Assembly: GCA_964590195.1 (NCBI GenBank)
Contig: CAZPWJ010000008.1
Coordinates: forward strand, 23,202-87,201
DNA: 64,000 nt
From: GCA-2731375 sp964590195
GTDB lineage: Bacteria > Pseudomonadota > Alphaproteobacteria > GCA-2731375
Reading direction: 5' to 3'
Positions 43,017 to 51,814 of this stretch are shown one piece after another. Made by a program: the position numbers and the translations under genes. Under the pieces are notes generated by a model that was not told where the DNA came from, made no database searches, and saw only the letters and a list, made by a program, of their open reading frames with translations. Each line of letters begins with the position of its first letter. The first letter of the stretch is position 1.

Positions 43017-44293
43017 TGACGGGCATGAAATCCTCCACGCCAATCGCGGTCATCGGCCTAGGCTATGTGGGCCTGCCCCTGGCCGTGACCTTGGCCCGGA
43101 ACTTCCCCACCATCGGCTATGACGTGGACAAGGCGCGGATCGCGGAATTGCGGCAAGGCCATGACCGGACCGGCGAGATCGATGACGTGGCGATGGCCGA
43201 GAGCGCCTTGACCGTGACCGATGATGGTGCGGCGATTGCCGATGCCGAGGTCTACATCGTAACCGTGCCAACCCCTGTGGATGCCGATAACCAACCCGAT
43301 TTGCGCTTGATACAGTCAGCTTGTGACGGCGTCGGCAAATTGCTGTCCGTGGGCGATATCGTGGTCTTTGAAAGCACGGTTTATCCCGGCGTCACGGAGG
43401 ACATTTGTGGTCCGGCCCTGGCGGCGGCCTCCGGCCTGGTTTGCGGCCAGGATTTCTTTCTGGGCTATTCACCGGAGCGGATCAATCCCGGCGACCGGGA
43501 ACATACGGTCGACAAGATCGCCAAGGTGGTGGCCGGCCAGAACGCCGAGGTTCTAGACCTTCTGGCCGATCTGTATGGCCGGGTGACCACGGGCGGCATC
43601 CACCGGGCCAAGGACATCAAGACGGCGGAAGCCGCCAAGGTGATCGAAAACGCCCAGCGCGACATCAATATCGCCTTCGTCAATGAAGTGGCGGCAATCT
43701 GCCAAAAGTTGGATATCTCGGCCCATGACGTGTTGGAGGCGGCGGGCACGAAATGGAATTTCCTGCCCTTCACGCCGGGTCTGGTGGGTGGCCACTGCAT
43801 CGGCGTTGATCCGTTTTATCTGGCTTTTCAGGCCCAGCAGTTGGGCCACGATCCGCAGATTATCCTGTCGGGCCGGCGTCTGAACGATGCCATGGGCGAT
43901 TTTATCGCCGGCTGTATCGACGAAAACATGTCCGGGCCGGGGCGGGTGCTGTTGCTGGGCCTGACCTTCAAGGAAAACGTGCCCGACCTGCGCAATACCA
44001 AGGTGATCGACGTGGTCACCGGCCTGACCGCCCGCGGTCACGAAGTAGTGGTGCATGACCCGGTGGCGGATGGGGCGGAGGCGGAACGTCTGTACGGCTT
44101 TCCCTTGCTGCCCTCGCTGGAAGGCCAGGGTGGCTTTGAAACAGTGGTCGGTGCCGTACGCCATGATGATTTCCTGGCACTCAACGCAGCCGATCTGGCC
44201 GGCCTAGTGCGTGAAGGCGGCCTGATCGCCGATATCAAGGGCCTGTGGCGCGAGATCGAACGCCCCGCCGACCGCCATTATTGGCAGCTATAG
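43016..44293 (+). CDS. tviB: UDP-N-acetylhexosamine/UDP-sugar 6-dehydrogenase (TviB/WbpO type)
   Basis: 425 residues, starting within the stop of sqdB (TGATG overlap), so the two are translationally coupled. NAD-binding 'IAVIGLGYVGLPLAV' opens the protein. 'YSPERINPGDREHTVDKI', 'TAEAAKVIENAQRDINIAFVNE' (Lys208) and catalytic Cys261 in 'GGHCIGVDPFYL' mark the UDP-glucose/UDP-ManNAc dehydrogenase superfamily. The motif set fits the TviB/WbpO branch, which oxidises UDP-GlcNAc or UDP-GalNAc to uronic acids for capsule or O-antigen. Exact substrate is inferred. Confidence 0.9.
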   Translation: MTGMKSSTPIAVIGLGYVGLPLAVTLARNFPTIGYDVDKARIAELRQGHDRTGEIDDVAMAESALTVTDDGAAIADAEVYIVTVPTPVDADNQPDLRLIQSACDGVGKLLSVGDIVVFESTVYPGVTEDICGPALAAASGLVCGQDFFLGYSPERINPGDREHTVDKIAKVVAGQNAEVLDLLADLYGRVTTGGIHRAKDIKTAEAAKVIENAQRDINIAFVNEVAAICQKLDISAHDVLEAAGTKWNFLPFTPGLVGGHCIGVDPFYLAFQAQQLGHDPQIILSGRRLNDAMGDFIAGCIDENMSGPGRVLLLGLTFKENVPDLRNTKVIDVVTGLTARGHEVVVHDPVADGAEAERLYGFPLLPSLEGQGGFETVVGAVRHDDFLALNAADLAGLVREGGLIADIKGLWREIERPADRHYWQL

Positions 44294-44425
44294 GCGCCGA
44301 TCAAAGTTCTAAACATCGCGCCTTATGGCGCCAATTGCGATGTCCGGACTTAATGCGGGCACTTTACCAAGCGCCGTTCCGGTCGCACAATGGGCCTCGG
44401 CATATTCCTGAAAGGTGACCTGGTA

Positions 44426-45661
44426 ATGAGCAGTATCGCATTTGAACTTCCCGATGAACTCCGCGCGCTCTGCGACGGGCTTGGCGACTTCCTCAAGGCC
44501 GAGGTTATTGCCCGCCACGACAAGCATCACGATCTCCTCTCCAACGGCCGCAATACATATGACGAGAACGGCCGCTATGTGGAAGAGGTCATCGAGCTGA
44601 TCCGCGAGGTGCGGATGGCCTCGTCCAAGGCCGGGTATTTCAATATGTGCGTGCCGGAAGAACTCGGCGGCAGCGGCCTTGGCATGCTGGCCTATTACGT
44701 GGCCTGGGAACATGCCTACCGCACGGCGGGGCCACACAATTGGCTGGCCATGTATTGCATCAGCCATTGGGCCCTGGGCCCCTCGCGGCTGTTGGAACGG
44801 GTTACGGAGGAGGCCCGGACGGAAATTCTCGATGGCATGATCGAGGGGCGGACCTCCATGTGCTTCGGCATGTCCGAGCCGGGTGCCGGTTCGGACGCCG
44901 CCGCCATGACGACGCGGGGCACGCCGGACGGCAACGGCTGGCGCATTAACGGGCGCAAGATCTGGACCACCAATTCACCCATCGCCGATTACTGCATTAT
45001 CTTCTGCCAGACTGACCCGGAGCGGGCGGCGGCGCGCAAGGGCGGCATCTCCGCCTTTCTGGTGCCGACCAGTTCGCCCGGTTTCGAAGTCGAAAGCATT
45101 ATCCGTATGCACGGCATGGTCGGCGGTAACGAGGCGCAACTGGTCTTCGAGGATCTGCGGGTGGAGCCCTATCAATTGGTCGGCGAGTTGCATGACGGCT
45201 TCAAGAACGCGGTCTTCGGCGTTTCCATGGGGCGTATTTACAATTCCGCCCGAGCACTTGGGTTGGCGCGCTGGTCGGTGGATCTGGCCCTGGATTATGC
45301 GACACAGCGCCACGCATTCGGCAAGCCGATCTCGGAATACCAGGGCGTGACCTTTCCGTTGGCGGAATCGGCCATGGAACTGCATGCTTCCCACCTGATG
45401 GGCCTGAACGTGGCGCAGTTGCTCGACCGGGGCGAGCCGGCGATCAAGGAATTGTCCATGACCAAGGCTTATTCGGTCGAGGTCGGGGTGCGCGCCATCG
45501 ACCGGGCCATTCAGGTTCATGGCGCAATGGGCTTCACCAACGAGGTTGGCCTGGCCGAGGCCTACAACGTTGTGCGCTTGATCAATGTGGCGGACGGCAC
45601 CAACGAAATCCTGCGCCGCACCATCGTCCATCGCCTGTTGGGCGGTGATCGGGAGCTATAG
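44426..45661 (+). CDS. Acyl-CoA dehydrogenase
   Basis: About 411 residues from ATG 44426 (AAAGGTGA upstream); an ATG at 44390 lies in frame but lacks a good ribosome site. It has the FAD-binding 'CFGMSEPGAGSDAAAM' and 'KIWTTNSPIADYCI', and a C-terminal 'YSVEVGVRAIDRAIQVHGAMGFTNEVGLAEAYNVVRL' region (45471-45580), then 'DGTNEILRRTI'. It desaturates an acyl-CoA, passing electrons to ETF. Chain length is not predictable by eye. Single gene; a broken Sel1 gene begins three bases after its stop. Confidence 0.93.
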   Translation: MSSIAFELPDELRALCDGLGDFLKAEVIARHDKHHDLLSNGRNTYDENGRYVEEVIELIREVRMASSKAGYFNMCVPEELGGSGLGMLAYYVAWEHAYRTAGPHNWLAMYCISHWALGPSRLLERVTEEARTEILDGMIEGRTSMCFGMSEPGAGSDAAAMTTRGTPDGNGWRINGRKIWTTNSPIADYCIIFCQTDPERAAARKGGISAFLVPTSSPGFEVESIIRMHGMVGGNEAQLVFEDLRVEPYQLVGELHDGFKNAVFGVSMGRIYNSARALGLARWSVDLALDYATQRHAFGKPISEYQGVTFPLAESAMELHASHLMGLNVAQLLDRGEPAIKELSMTKAYSVEVGVRAIDRAIQVHGAMGFTNEVGLAEAYNVVRLINVADGTNEILRRTIVHRLLGGDREL

Positions 45662-45663
45662 CC

Positions 45664-45785
45664 ATGATACGTCTTTTCTCAATTCCGTTCTAATTGCTGC
45701 TGCTGTTGATTAGCCGGCTCAGGCCGGAAAGGATGAAGGGCGCGCCGGCTACAAGGCGGGCGATTTCAAGACTGCCATGGCGCAG
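45664..45785 (+). pseudogene. Sel1-repeat protein gene, 5' fragment (broken)
   Basis: An ATG with GGGAG upstream starts MIRLFSIPF and then stops at 45691-45693. Shifting frame at 45690 continues the signal-peptide-like LIAAAVD, hits a TAG at 45711, and goes on as 'AQAGKDEGRAGYKAGDFKTAMAQ'. That is the usual start of exported Sel1/TPR-like proteins. The resemblance ends at about 45785. One frameshift, two stops and loss of the rest make it non-functional. The matching C-terminal part lies at 46534-46818, beyond a TetR gene. Confidence 0.6.
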
Positions 45786-45919
45786 CGCCGCCTCGTTCAA
45801 ATTGGCCTGTTTTATGTTATCATTGGGGCGAAAGTTGAAAGCCTTCATCATCGCGTGACGCTACTGGCAAATTACGCATATACTGATGGAGCTGCTGCAG
45901 CCAGGGTTGAGGCAAGCAA

Positions 45920-46501
45920 ATGCCCCGTAATCCGACATTGCGTGAAGATATCCTAGATACTGCGATCGGCCTTGCCGATGAAGTAGGATGGCCCGGTGTG
46001 CGTCTGCACCAGGTGGCGGCGAGATTGGGTGTGACACTGCGGGATATTCGCGCCAACTATCCTGACCTAGATGCGGTGGCGGACGCATGGTTGAGTCGCG
46101 CCGACGATGCCATGCTGGCGGTTGCCGAGCGAGCTGATTTGTTGGACGCGCCGGCCCCGGATCGCATCAATGCGGCGCTTATCGCCTGGTTCACGGCGCT
46201 GGGCGGACGCCGAAGCATGCTCAGGGCAGTATTGTTCTACAAATTGCAGCCGAGCCATGTCCACTTGCAAGCCGCGTTGGTGGTGGCTACAAGCCGGCGG
46301 GTACAATGGCTCCGTGAAGCCGCCCGGCTTAATGCCACGGGCAGGCAAAAAACCACTGAAGAACTGGGCCTAACCCTCTTGTTCGCGGCTACCGCGCTGC
46401 GCTGGCTCATGGATCGTTCGGAGAATTTCGAACCTACGCGTTCCTTCATCGCCCGCCGTCTCGACCGCGCCGACCGAATGATGAAGCACTGTTATCAATA
46501 G
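45920..46501 (+). CDS. TetR/AcrR-family transcriptional regulator
   Basis: 193 residues, with GAGG before the ATG. The N-terminal ~50 residues form the TetR helix-turn-helix ('REDILDTAIGLADEVGWPGV', 'QVAARLGVTLRDIRANYPD'), and the rest is a helical ligand-binding domain. Ligand and targets are unknown. It lies between the two parts of a broken Sel1-repeat gene on the same strand, suggesting it was inserted there. It could regulate the upstream acyl-CoA dehydrogenase, as some TetR proteins do, but nothing in the sequence shows this. Confidence 0.85.
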   Translation: MPRNPTLREDILDTAIGLADEVGWPGVRLHQVAARLGVTLRDIRANYPDLDAVADAWLSRADDAMLAVAERADLLDAPAPDRINAALIAWFTALGGRRSMLRAVLFYKLQPSHVHLQAALVVATSRRVQWLREAARLNATGRQKTTEELGLTLLFAATALRWLMDRSENFEPTRSFIARRLDRADRMMKHCYQ

Positions 46502-46533
46502 TTTACGCGATCGTACACCATCAGGATATATGC

Positions 46534-46818
46534 GATGGCGTTGAACGGGATTACGTTCTGGCGACGACGTAGTTTCATCGGGCCGTGGAGGCGGGCTACG
46601 CCGAATCCCAGTTTAATGTCGCCTTTATGTATTACAGTAGCCATGGCGTGCCGCGCGATGTCGTGGCGGCACATAACTGGCTTCACATCGCAGGCATCCG
46701 AGGTCATGAAAAGGGATACGCGATCCGTGACCAGCTTGCCAAACGGATGACCCAGTCTCAGATCGACGATGCCCTGTACCTGACATGCCCGTGGGTTGGC
46801 ACGCATCCCTTGGACTGA
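46534..46818 (+). pseudogene. Sel1-repeat protein gene, 3' fragment (broken)
   Basis: In one frame the sequence reads 'DGVERDYVLATT', a TAG at 46570-46572 where a Trp codon (TGG) would be expected, then 'FHRAVEAGYAESQFNVAFMY', 'GVPRDVVAAHNWLHIAGIRGH' and 'AKRMTQSQIDDALYL', ending at the TGA at 46816. This is the repeat and C-terminal pattern of Sel1 proteins. There is no start codon or ribosome site of its own. It pairs with the 5' fragment at 45664-45785. Confidence 0.6.
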
Positions 46819-46844
46819 CCGGCGCTCCCTCCAAGGTCCGTGCC

Positions 46845-48200
46845 CTACTCCGCTGCGTTGGCGCGGCCGAATGCGGCTTCCATTTCGCGGCGGATGATGA
46901 CGGCCGGATCGTTGTCGTCGATGGCGGCGTCGGTCCAGGTCAATAGTTCGCCCTCGGCGATGTCGCGGGTTAGGGGTACGTCGCCGGCTAAACCAAGCGG
47001 CAGGCCGCCCATGGCCAGGGATTTGTCCGCCGGGACCTGCTTGCCCCAGACCATGAAGCCGCCCTCGCCATCCAGCATCTCGCCCTTTTTTAGGTTCCGC
47101 TTGGCCGTCGCCACCACGTCGGAGCGGAAGCCGTTTGGCGATCCCGTTGGTTCATTGCGGAGCGCGGCGGAGGCGACGGAGATACCCAGCTCCAGGCCGA
47201 TCATATGGGTGGGACGGTAAAGGGCCGCATAATGGAAGCTGCTGTCGGGCAGCATCTTGTATTCCTCGAAACAGTGGCGCACATAATCGTTGTCGCCCTC
47301 AATCACCACGTAGGTGCCCAGCATCAGATCGTTCGGTACCGGGCTCATATCCCGGTTCAGGGACGAAATGACTTCCGTGGTGCCCGCGTGGCTGACCAGG
47401 CCGCCGGCCGATTTCGGCTTCAAGGTCTCTGCCAGATCGTCGAACGAGCAGGGCGGGAATTGCAAGCCATCCGGTTGTGGCGTCAGGCCGGTGGCGTTGC
47501 AGACGGCGGTCATCTCGATGCCCGACTTGGTGCCGTCGATGAAGGAATTGAACATCTTCGGGTTCATGCCGCCACGCTCCGCCGTCTCGCGGCCAAAGTG
47601 GAAATTGTCCCAGACCGTTTCGGGCGTCGATTGGTGAAAGCTGGGATGATAGCGCGTGCCCTTGCCGGCGCAGACCACCTTGAACCCGCAGGCCCGGGCC
47701 CAATCCACATGCTCCGCGATCAACGCCGGCTGATCGCCCCAGGCCAGGGAATAGACCACGCCGGCTTGTTCCGCCTTGCGTGCCAACAAAGGTCCGGCGA
47801 CCACGTCGGCCTCCACATTGACCATGATCACATGCTTGCCGTTATCAATCGCGGCCAGGCAATGGCGGATGCCGATGCGCGGATCGCCAGTGGCATCAAT
47901 CAGGACTTCCAGACCGGGATGCGAGATCAATGCCATGGCATCGTCGCCGATGTGCGTGGCGCCCGACGTCATGGCGGCATCCAGGGACGGGGCGGAGATC
48001 TGCTCCTCGGACCAGCCGACTTGTTGGCAATTTTCCGCCGCCCGCGCGACATCCAGATCGGCGATGCCCAGCATATGCAGTCCCGTGGTCAGGCGCGCCT
48101 GCGCCAGGAACATGGAGCCGAACTTGCCCGCGCCAATGATACCGACCCGAACCGGATTGTCCGCTTCCGCCCGCGCCGCCAAAAGTCTCGCTAAATTCAT
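46845..48200 (-). CDS. NAD(P)-dependent oxidoreductase with C-terminal SAF domain (homoserine-dehydrogenase-like)
   Basis: About 451 residues from ATG 48200, with AGGGAA eight bases upstream; the longer open frame lacks a ribosome site. The N-terminal Rossmann domain has 'VRVGIIGAGKFGSMFLAQA' and a homoserine-dehydrogenase-like core. The C-terminus has a SAF-type segment ('GEMLDGEGGFMVWGKQVPADKS', ending 'PLTRDIAEGELLTW'). Relatives are often annotated as homoserine dehydrogenase but belong to a separate branch linked to sugar-acid or polyol metabolism. Substrate is unknown. It is divergent from sdhC. Confidence 0.8.
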   Translation of the reverse strand: MNLARLLAARAEADNPVRVGIIGAGKFGSMFLAQARLTTGLHMLGIADLDVARAAENCQQVGWSEEQISAPSLDAAMTSGATHIGDDAMALISHPGLEVLIDATGDPRIGIRHCLAAIDNGKHVIMVNVEADVVAGPLLARKAEQAGVVYSLAWGDQPALIAEHVDWARACGFKVVCAGKGTRYHPSFHQSTPETVWDNFHFGRETAERGGMNPKMFNSFIDGTKSGIEMTAVCNATGLTPQPDGLQFPPCSFDDLAETLKPKSAGGLVSHAGTTEVISSLNRDMSPVPNDLMLGTYVVIEGDNDYVRHCFEEYKMLPDSSFHYAALYRPTHMIGLELGISVASAALRNEPTGSPNGFRSDVVATAKRNLKKGEMLDGEGGFMVWGKQVPADKSLAMGGLPLGLAGDVPLTRDIAEGELLTWTDAAIDDNDPAVIIRREMEAAFGRANAAE

Positions 48201-48294
48201 CGGTATTTTCCCTAAATTGCTCTCCCGGCACTGAAGCACGAACCGATCCCGCCAACAAATGGCAATTTGCCGCATATTTAGGGGCAGCCAACCT

Positions 48295-48322
48295 TTGACA
48301 GGGGCGAGCGGTTGGCTAGTAT
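48295..48322 (+). promoter_or_regulatory. Predicted sdh operon promoter
   Basis: A perfect -35 TTGACA (48295-48300) is followed 16 bases later by TAGTAT (48317-48322). An alternative -10, TATAGC, lies at a 19-base spacing. It sits 45-70 bases before the sdhC start. Confidence 0.5.
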
Positions 48323-48366
48323 AGCGGCCACACACCTAAAGGCCGGAAGCACGAGGAAATGTAACG

Positions 48367-48753
48367 ATGGCAGCCGGAAACCGTCCACTTTCACCACATC
48401 TGCAAGTCTACCGCTGGCAGATCTCCATGGCGCTCTCGATCCTGCATCGGATCACGGGCGTCGGCCTGGCCCTGGGCCTGTTACTGCTGACCTGGTGGTT
48501 GGCGGCAGCTGCCAGCGGGCCGGAATATTTCAATTCCGTACACGCCATCATGGGCTCGGTCATCGGCCGGGTATTGTTGTTCGGCTTCACCGTGTCGCTG
48601 TATTTCCACCTCTTTAACGGCATCCGACATCTGGTCTGGGACGCGGGTTATGGCTTTGAACTCGATGTCATGCGGAAATCCGGCTGGGTTGTCGTGGTTA
48701 TCTCCGTCGTGATGACGCTGCTGACCTTCATGGTCGGTTATGGGAGTGCATGA
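48367..48753 (+). CDS. sdhC: Succinate dehydrogenase cytochrome b556 subunit
   Basis: 128 residues with the SdhC start 'RPLSPHLQVYRWQISMALSILHRITG' (48382-48459) and three membrane helices. The heme-ligand His is in 'SLYFHLFNGIRHLVWD'. With SdhD it anchors complex II and binds heme b and ubiquinone. Its stop overlaps the sdhD start (ATGA). Confidence 0.96.
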   Translation: MAAGNRPLSPHLQVYRWQISMALSILHRITGVGLALGLLLLTWWLAAAASGPEYFNSVHAIMGSVIGRVLLFGFTVSLYFHLFNGIRHLVWDAGYGFELDVMRKSGWVVVVISVVMTLLTFMVGYGSA

Positions 48754-49145
48754 GTATGAGCCAAGGTAGCCTGAGAACACCCCTGGCCCGCGTGCGCGGG
48801 CTTGGTTCCGCCAAGGGCGGCACCCATCATTTCTGGATCCAGCGGCTGACCGCCATCGCCCTGGTGCCGTTGAGCATCTGGTTCGCGTTTTCCGTCGCCT
48901 CGCTGGCGACGGCGGATGCGCCGGCGATTACGGCCTGGATGCAATCGCCCTTGCGCGCGACGCTGATGCTCAGCTTCCTCCTCGCCGGTTTCTGGCATAT
49001 GAAACTGGGCCTTCAGGTGGTGATCGAGGATTACATCCATACCGAATGGACCAAGGTGACCTGCCTGATCCTGAATAATCTTATTTCCATCTTCCTCACC
49101 GTGGCGGCGACGCTGGCGGTGCTTAAAATGTTGTTAGGGGGCTGA
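48750..49145 (+). CDS. sdhD: Succinate dehydrogenase hydrophobic membrane anchor subunit
   Basis: 131 residues. 'LARVRGLGSAKGGTHHFW' before the first helix is typical of alphaproteobacterial SdhD. Three hydrophobic helices follow, with 'HMKLGLQVVIEDYIH' supplying the conserved His/Asp region near the quinone site. It overlaps sdhC by four bases and precedes sdhA by three. Confidence 0.95.
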   Translation: MSMSQGSLRTPLARVRGLGSAKGGTHHFWIQRLTAIALVPLSIWFAFSVASLATADAPAITAWMQSPLRATLMLSFLLAGFWHMKLGLQVVIEDYIHTEWTKVTCLILNNLISIFLTVAATLAVLKMLLGG

Positions 49146-49148
49146 TCT

Positions 49149-50939
49149 ATGTCGCAGGCTTATGCGATCGAAGACCACACCTATGATGTAGTAGTGGTTG
49201 GCGCTGGCGGCTCGGGCCTTCGCGCGACCATGGGCGCGGCCCAGGCCGGCCTGAAAACTGCTTGTATTTCAAAGGTTTTTCCAACCCGCAGCCACACCGT
49301 GGCGGCCCAGGGCGGCATCGCCGCCGCGCTTGGCAATATGGGCGAGGACGACTGGCGCTGGCATATGTACGACACCGTCAAGGGCTCGGACTGGCTGGGC
49401 GATCAGGACGCCATCGAATATATGTGCCGGGAAGCACCCCGCGCGGTGTTGGAGCTGGAGCATATGGGCCTGCCGTTCTCGCGCACGCCCGAGGGCAAGA
49501 TCTATCAGCGTGCCTTTGGCGGCATGACGACGAATTTCGGCGAAGGCATCGCGCAACGCACCTGCGCCGCCGCCGACCGGACCGGCCATGCCATTCTGCA
49601 CACCCTGTACCAGCAGTCCCTGCGTTACGACACGGACTTTTTCATCGAATATTTCGCCCTTGATCTGATCATGGATGCGGACGGCGTTTGCCGCGGCGTC
49701 ATGGCCTGGGATCTGGAGACCGGCGTCATGCACCGTTTCCGGGCCCATATGGTTATCCTGGCCACGGGCGGTTACGGGCGCACGTATTTCTCCTGCACCT
49801 CGGCGCATACCTGCACGGGCGATGGCAATGCCATGATGCTGCGGGCCGGTCTGCCGCTGCAGGATATGGAGTTCGTGCAATTCCATCCCACCGGTATTTA
49901 TGGTTCCGGTTGCCTGATTACCGAAGGCGTGCGCGGCGAGGGCGGTTTCCTGGTCAATTCCGAAGGCGAACGCTTCATGGAACGCTACGCCCCCTCGGCC
50001 AAGGATCTGGCCAGCCGAGATGTGGTTAGCCGTTCCATGACCATCGAAATCCGTGAAGGGCGCGGCATTGGCGCCAACAACGATCACATCGTCCTGCATC
50101 TGGATCATCTGGATCCGGCGGTGATCGAGGAACGCCTGCCTGGTATCTCGGAATCGGCCCGCATCTTTGCCGGCGTCGATGTCACCAAGGAACCGGTCCC
50201 CGTCATTCCCACCGTGCATTACAACATGGGCGGTATTCAGACCAACTATCATGGCGAGGTCGTGACCCTGAAGGGTGATGACCCGGACGCCATTGTGCCG
50301 GGCCTGATGGCCTTGGGCGAGGCCGCTTGTGTCTCGGTGCATGGTGCCAACCGGCTGGGTTCGAACTCGCTGATCGATCTGGTGGTATTTGGCCGCGCCG
50401 CCGGTCTGCGCGCGGCGGAAATCGTCACGCCGGGCGCGCCGCACCCTGATCTGCCGACCTCACTGGACGACAGCGTGATGGGGCATTTCGACAAGATCCG
50501 CCACGCCAAGGGCGGTACTTCAACGGCGACGATCCGCGACAAGATGCAGCGCATCATGCAGTCCAACTGCGCCGTCTTCCGCACCGGCGAGGTGCTGGAA
50601 GAGGGCCAGAAGCTGATCGACGAGGTCTGGGAGATGATGCCGGATCTGGGCGTCACCGACCGCTCGTTGATCTGGAATTCCGATCTGGTGGAAAGCCTTG
50701 AACTGGATAATCTGATGCGCCAGGCGGTGGTCACCATGCACGCGGCGGCCAACCGCACGGAAAGCCGCGGCGGCCATGCCCGCGAGGACTACCCCGACCG
50801 CGATGACGACAATTGGATGAAGCATACGCTGACCTGGTTTGGTGACGACGGCAAGGTGAAGATCGATTACCGCCCCGTGCATGACTACACCCTGACGGAT
50901 GATGTGCAGTACTTCCCGCCCAAGGCGCGGGTTTATTGA
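49149..50939 (+). CDS. sdhA: Succinate dehydrogenase flavoprotein subunit
   Basis: 596 residues, the standard length. It has the FAD Rossmann motif 'VVVVGAGGSGLRATMGAAQAG', the covalent-FAD His region 'SHTVAAQGGI', and 'FVQFHPTGIYGSGCLITEG'. The substrate-loop region 'VIPTVHYNMGGIQTNYHGEV' and the C-terminal 'RTESRGGHAREDYPDRDDDNWMKH' segment (50756-50823) complete the set. It oxidises succinate to fumarate in the TCA cycle. It lies within the sdhCDAB operon. Confidence 0.98.
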   Translation: MSQAYAIEDHTYDVVVVGAGGSGLRATMGAAQAGLKTACISKVFPTRSHTVAAQGGIAAALGNMGEDDWRWHMYDTVKGSDWLGDQDAIEYMCREAPRAVLELEHMGLPFSRTPEGKIYQRAFGGMTTNFGEGIAQRTCAAADRTGHAILHTLYQQSLRYDTDFFIEYFALDLIMDADGVCRGVMAWDLETGVMHRFRAHMVILATGGYGRTYFSCTSAHTCTGDGNAMMLRAGLPLQDMEFVQFHPTGIYGSGCLITEGVRGEGGFLVNSEGERFMERYAPSAKDLASRDVVSRSMTIEIREGRGIGANNDHIVLHLDHLDPAVIEERLPGISESARIFAGVDVTKEPVPVIPTVHYNMGGIQTNYHGEVVTLKGDDPDAIVPGLMALGEAACVSVHGANRLGSNSLIDLVVFGRAAGLRAAEIVTPGAPHPDLPTSLDDSVMGHFDKIRHAKGGTSTATIRDKMQRIMQSNCAVFRTGEVLEEGQKLIDEVWEMMPDLGVTDRSLIWNSDLVESLELDNLMRQAVVTMHAAANRTESRGGHAREDYPDRDDDNWMKHTLTWFGDDGKVKIDYRPVHDYTLTDDVQYFPPKARVY

Positions 50940-50949
50940 GGATACGGAT

Positions 50950-51732
50950 ATGGTCGAGTTCAACTTACCCGCCAATTCCAAGGTCAAGGGCGGTACGACG
51001 CACAAGGCGCCGGCCGGGGCCAAGAATGTGCGCAGCTTTCAAATCTACCGCTATGATCCCGACAGCGGCGAAAATCCCCGCGTCGATACTTATGAAATCG
51101 ACATGGATGATTGCGGCCCCATGGTTCTGGACGCGCTGATCAAGATCAAGAACGAGATTGATCCCTCCCTGACCTTCCGCCGGTCCTGCCGTGAAGGCAT
51201 CTGCGGTTCCTGTGCCATGAATATCGACGGCACCAATACCCTGGCCTGCACCAAGGATTGCGAAGACGTAAAGGGCGATGTGAAGATCTATCCCCTGCCG
51301 CATCTGGACGTGATCAAGGATCTGGTTGGCGATCTGTCGAATTTCTACGCGCAATACGCCTCTATCAAGCCGTGGCTGGAAACTCAGACCCCGGCCCCGC
51401 CCGACAGCGAGCGCCTGCAGTCCGAGGATGAACGCCGGCTGATGGATGGCCTGTATGAATGCATCCTGTGCGCCTGTTGTTCAACGTCCTGCCCATCATA
51501 TTGGTGGAACAGCGACCGCTACCTGGGCCCGGCGATTTTGTTGCAGGCCTACCGCTGGCTGATCGACAGCCGGGACGAGAGCCAGGGCGAGCGCCTGGAC
51601 CAGTTGGAAGATCCGTTCCGCCTGTATCGTTGCCACACCATCATGAATTGCACCAATACGTGCCCGAAAAGCCTGAACCCGGCCAAAGCCATCGCCGAGA
51701 TCAAGAAGATGATGGTGCAGCGTCAGGTCTGA
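50950..51732 (+). CDS. sdhB: Succinate dehydrogenase iron-sulfur subunit
   Basis: 260 residues from ATG 50950, with GAGGA six to seven bases upstream. The 17-codon extension to 50899 overlaps sdhA and lacks a ribosome site. The [2Fe-2S] motif is 'SCREGICGSCAMNIDG'. The [4Fe-4S] and [3Fe-4S] motifs are 'CILCACCSTSCPSYWW' and 'CHTIMNCTNTCPKSLNP'. It passes electrons from FAD to quinone. It is last in sdhCDAB and is followed by a strong terminator. Confidence 0.98.
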   Translation: MVEFNLPANSKVKGGTTHKAPAGAKNVRSFQIYRYDPDSGENPRVDTYEIDMDDCGPMVLDALIKIKNEIDPSLTFRRSCREGICGSCAMNIDGTNTLACTKDCEDVKGDVKIYPLPHLDVIKDLVGDLSNFYAQYASIKPWLETQTPAPPDSERLQSEDERRLMDGLYECILCACCSTSCPSYWWNSDRYLGPAILLQAYRWLIDSRDESQGERLDQLEDPFRLYRCHTIMNCTNTCPKSLNPAKAIAEIKKMMVQRQV

Positions 51733-51755
51733 CACACCGGCATACCGAACCTAAC

Positions 51756-51798
51756 AATCGGGCCGCCGGATTAAACCGGCGGCCCGATTTTCTTTTTT
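51756..51798 (+). terminator. Rho-independent terminator of the sdh operon
   Basis: AATCGGGCCGCCGG (51756-51769) and CCGGCGGCCCGATT (51776-51789) are exact complements around a six-base loop, followed by TTCTTTTTT. It lies 23 bases after the sdhB stop. The T-run reaches the leader of the next gene. Confidence 0.93.
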
Positions 51799-51814
51799 GG
51801 GGAGACTGAAAAAC

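Noticed and set aside
45664..46818. Mobile element carrying the TetR gene
   Set aside because: No transposase, terminal inverted repeat or target duplication was seen at the likely junctions, so only an insertion of unknown mechanism is claimed.
49269..50444. Long antisense frame inside sdhA (391 residues), and similar ones inside dnaX (19237-20448) and the flavoprotein (14369-15463)
   Set aside because: Each lies fully within an unambiguous gene and mirrors its codon structure; no domains seen.
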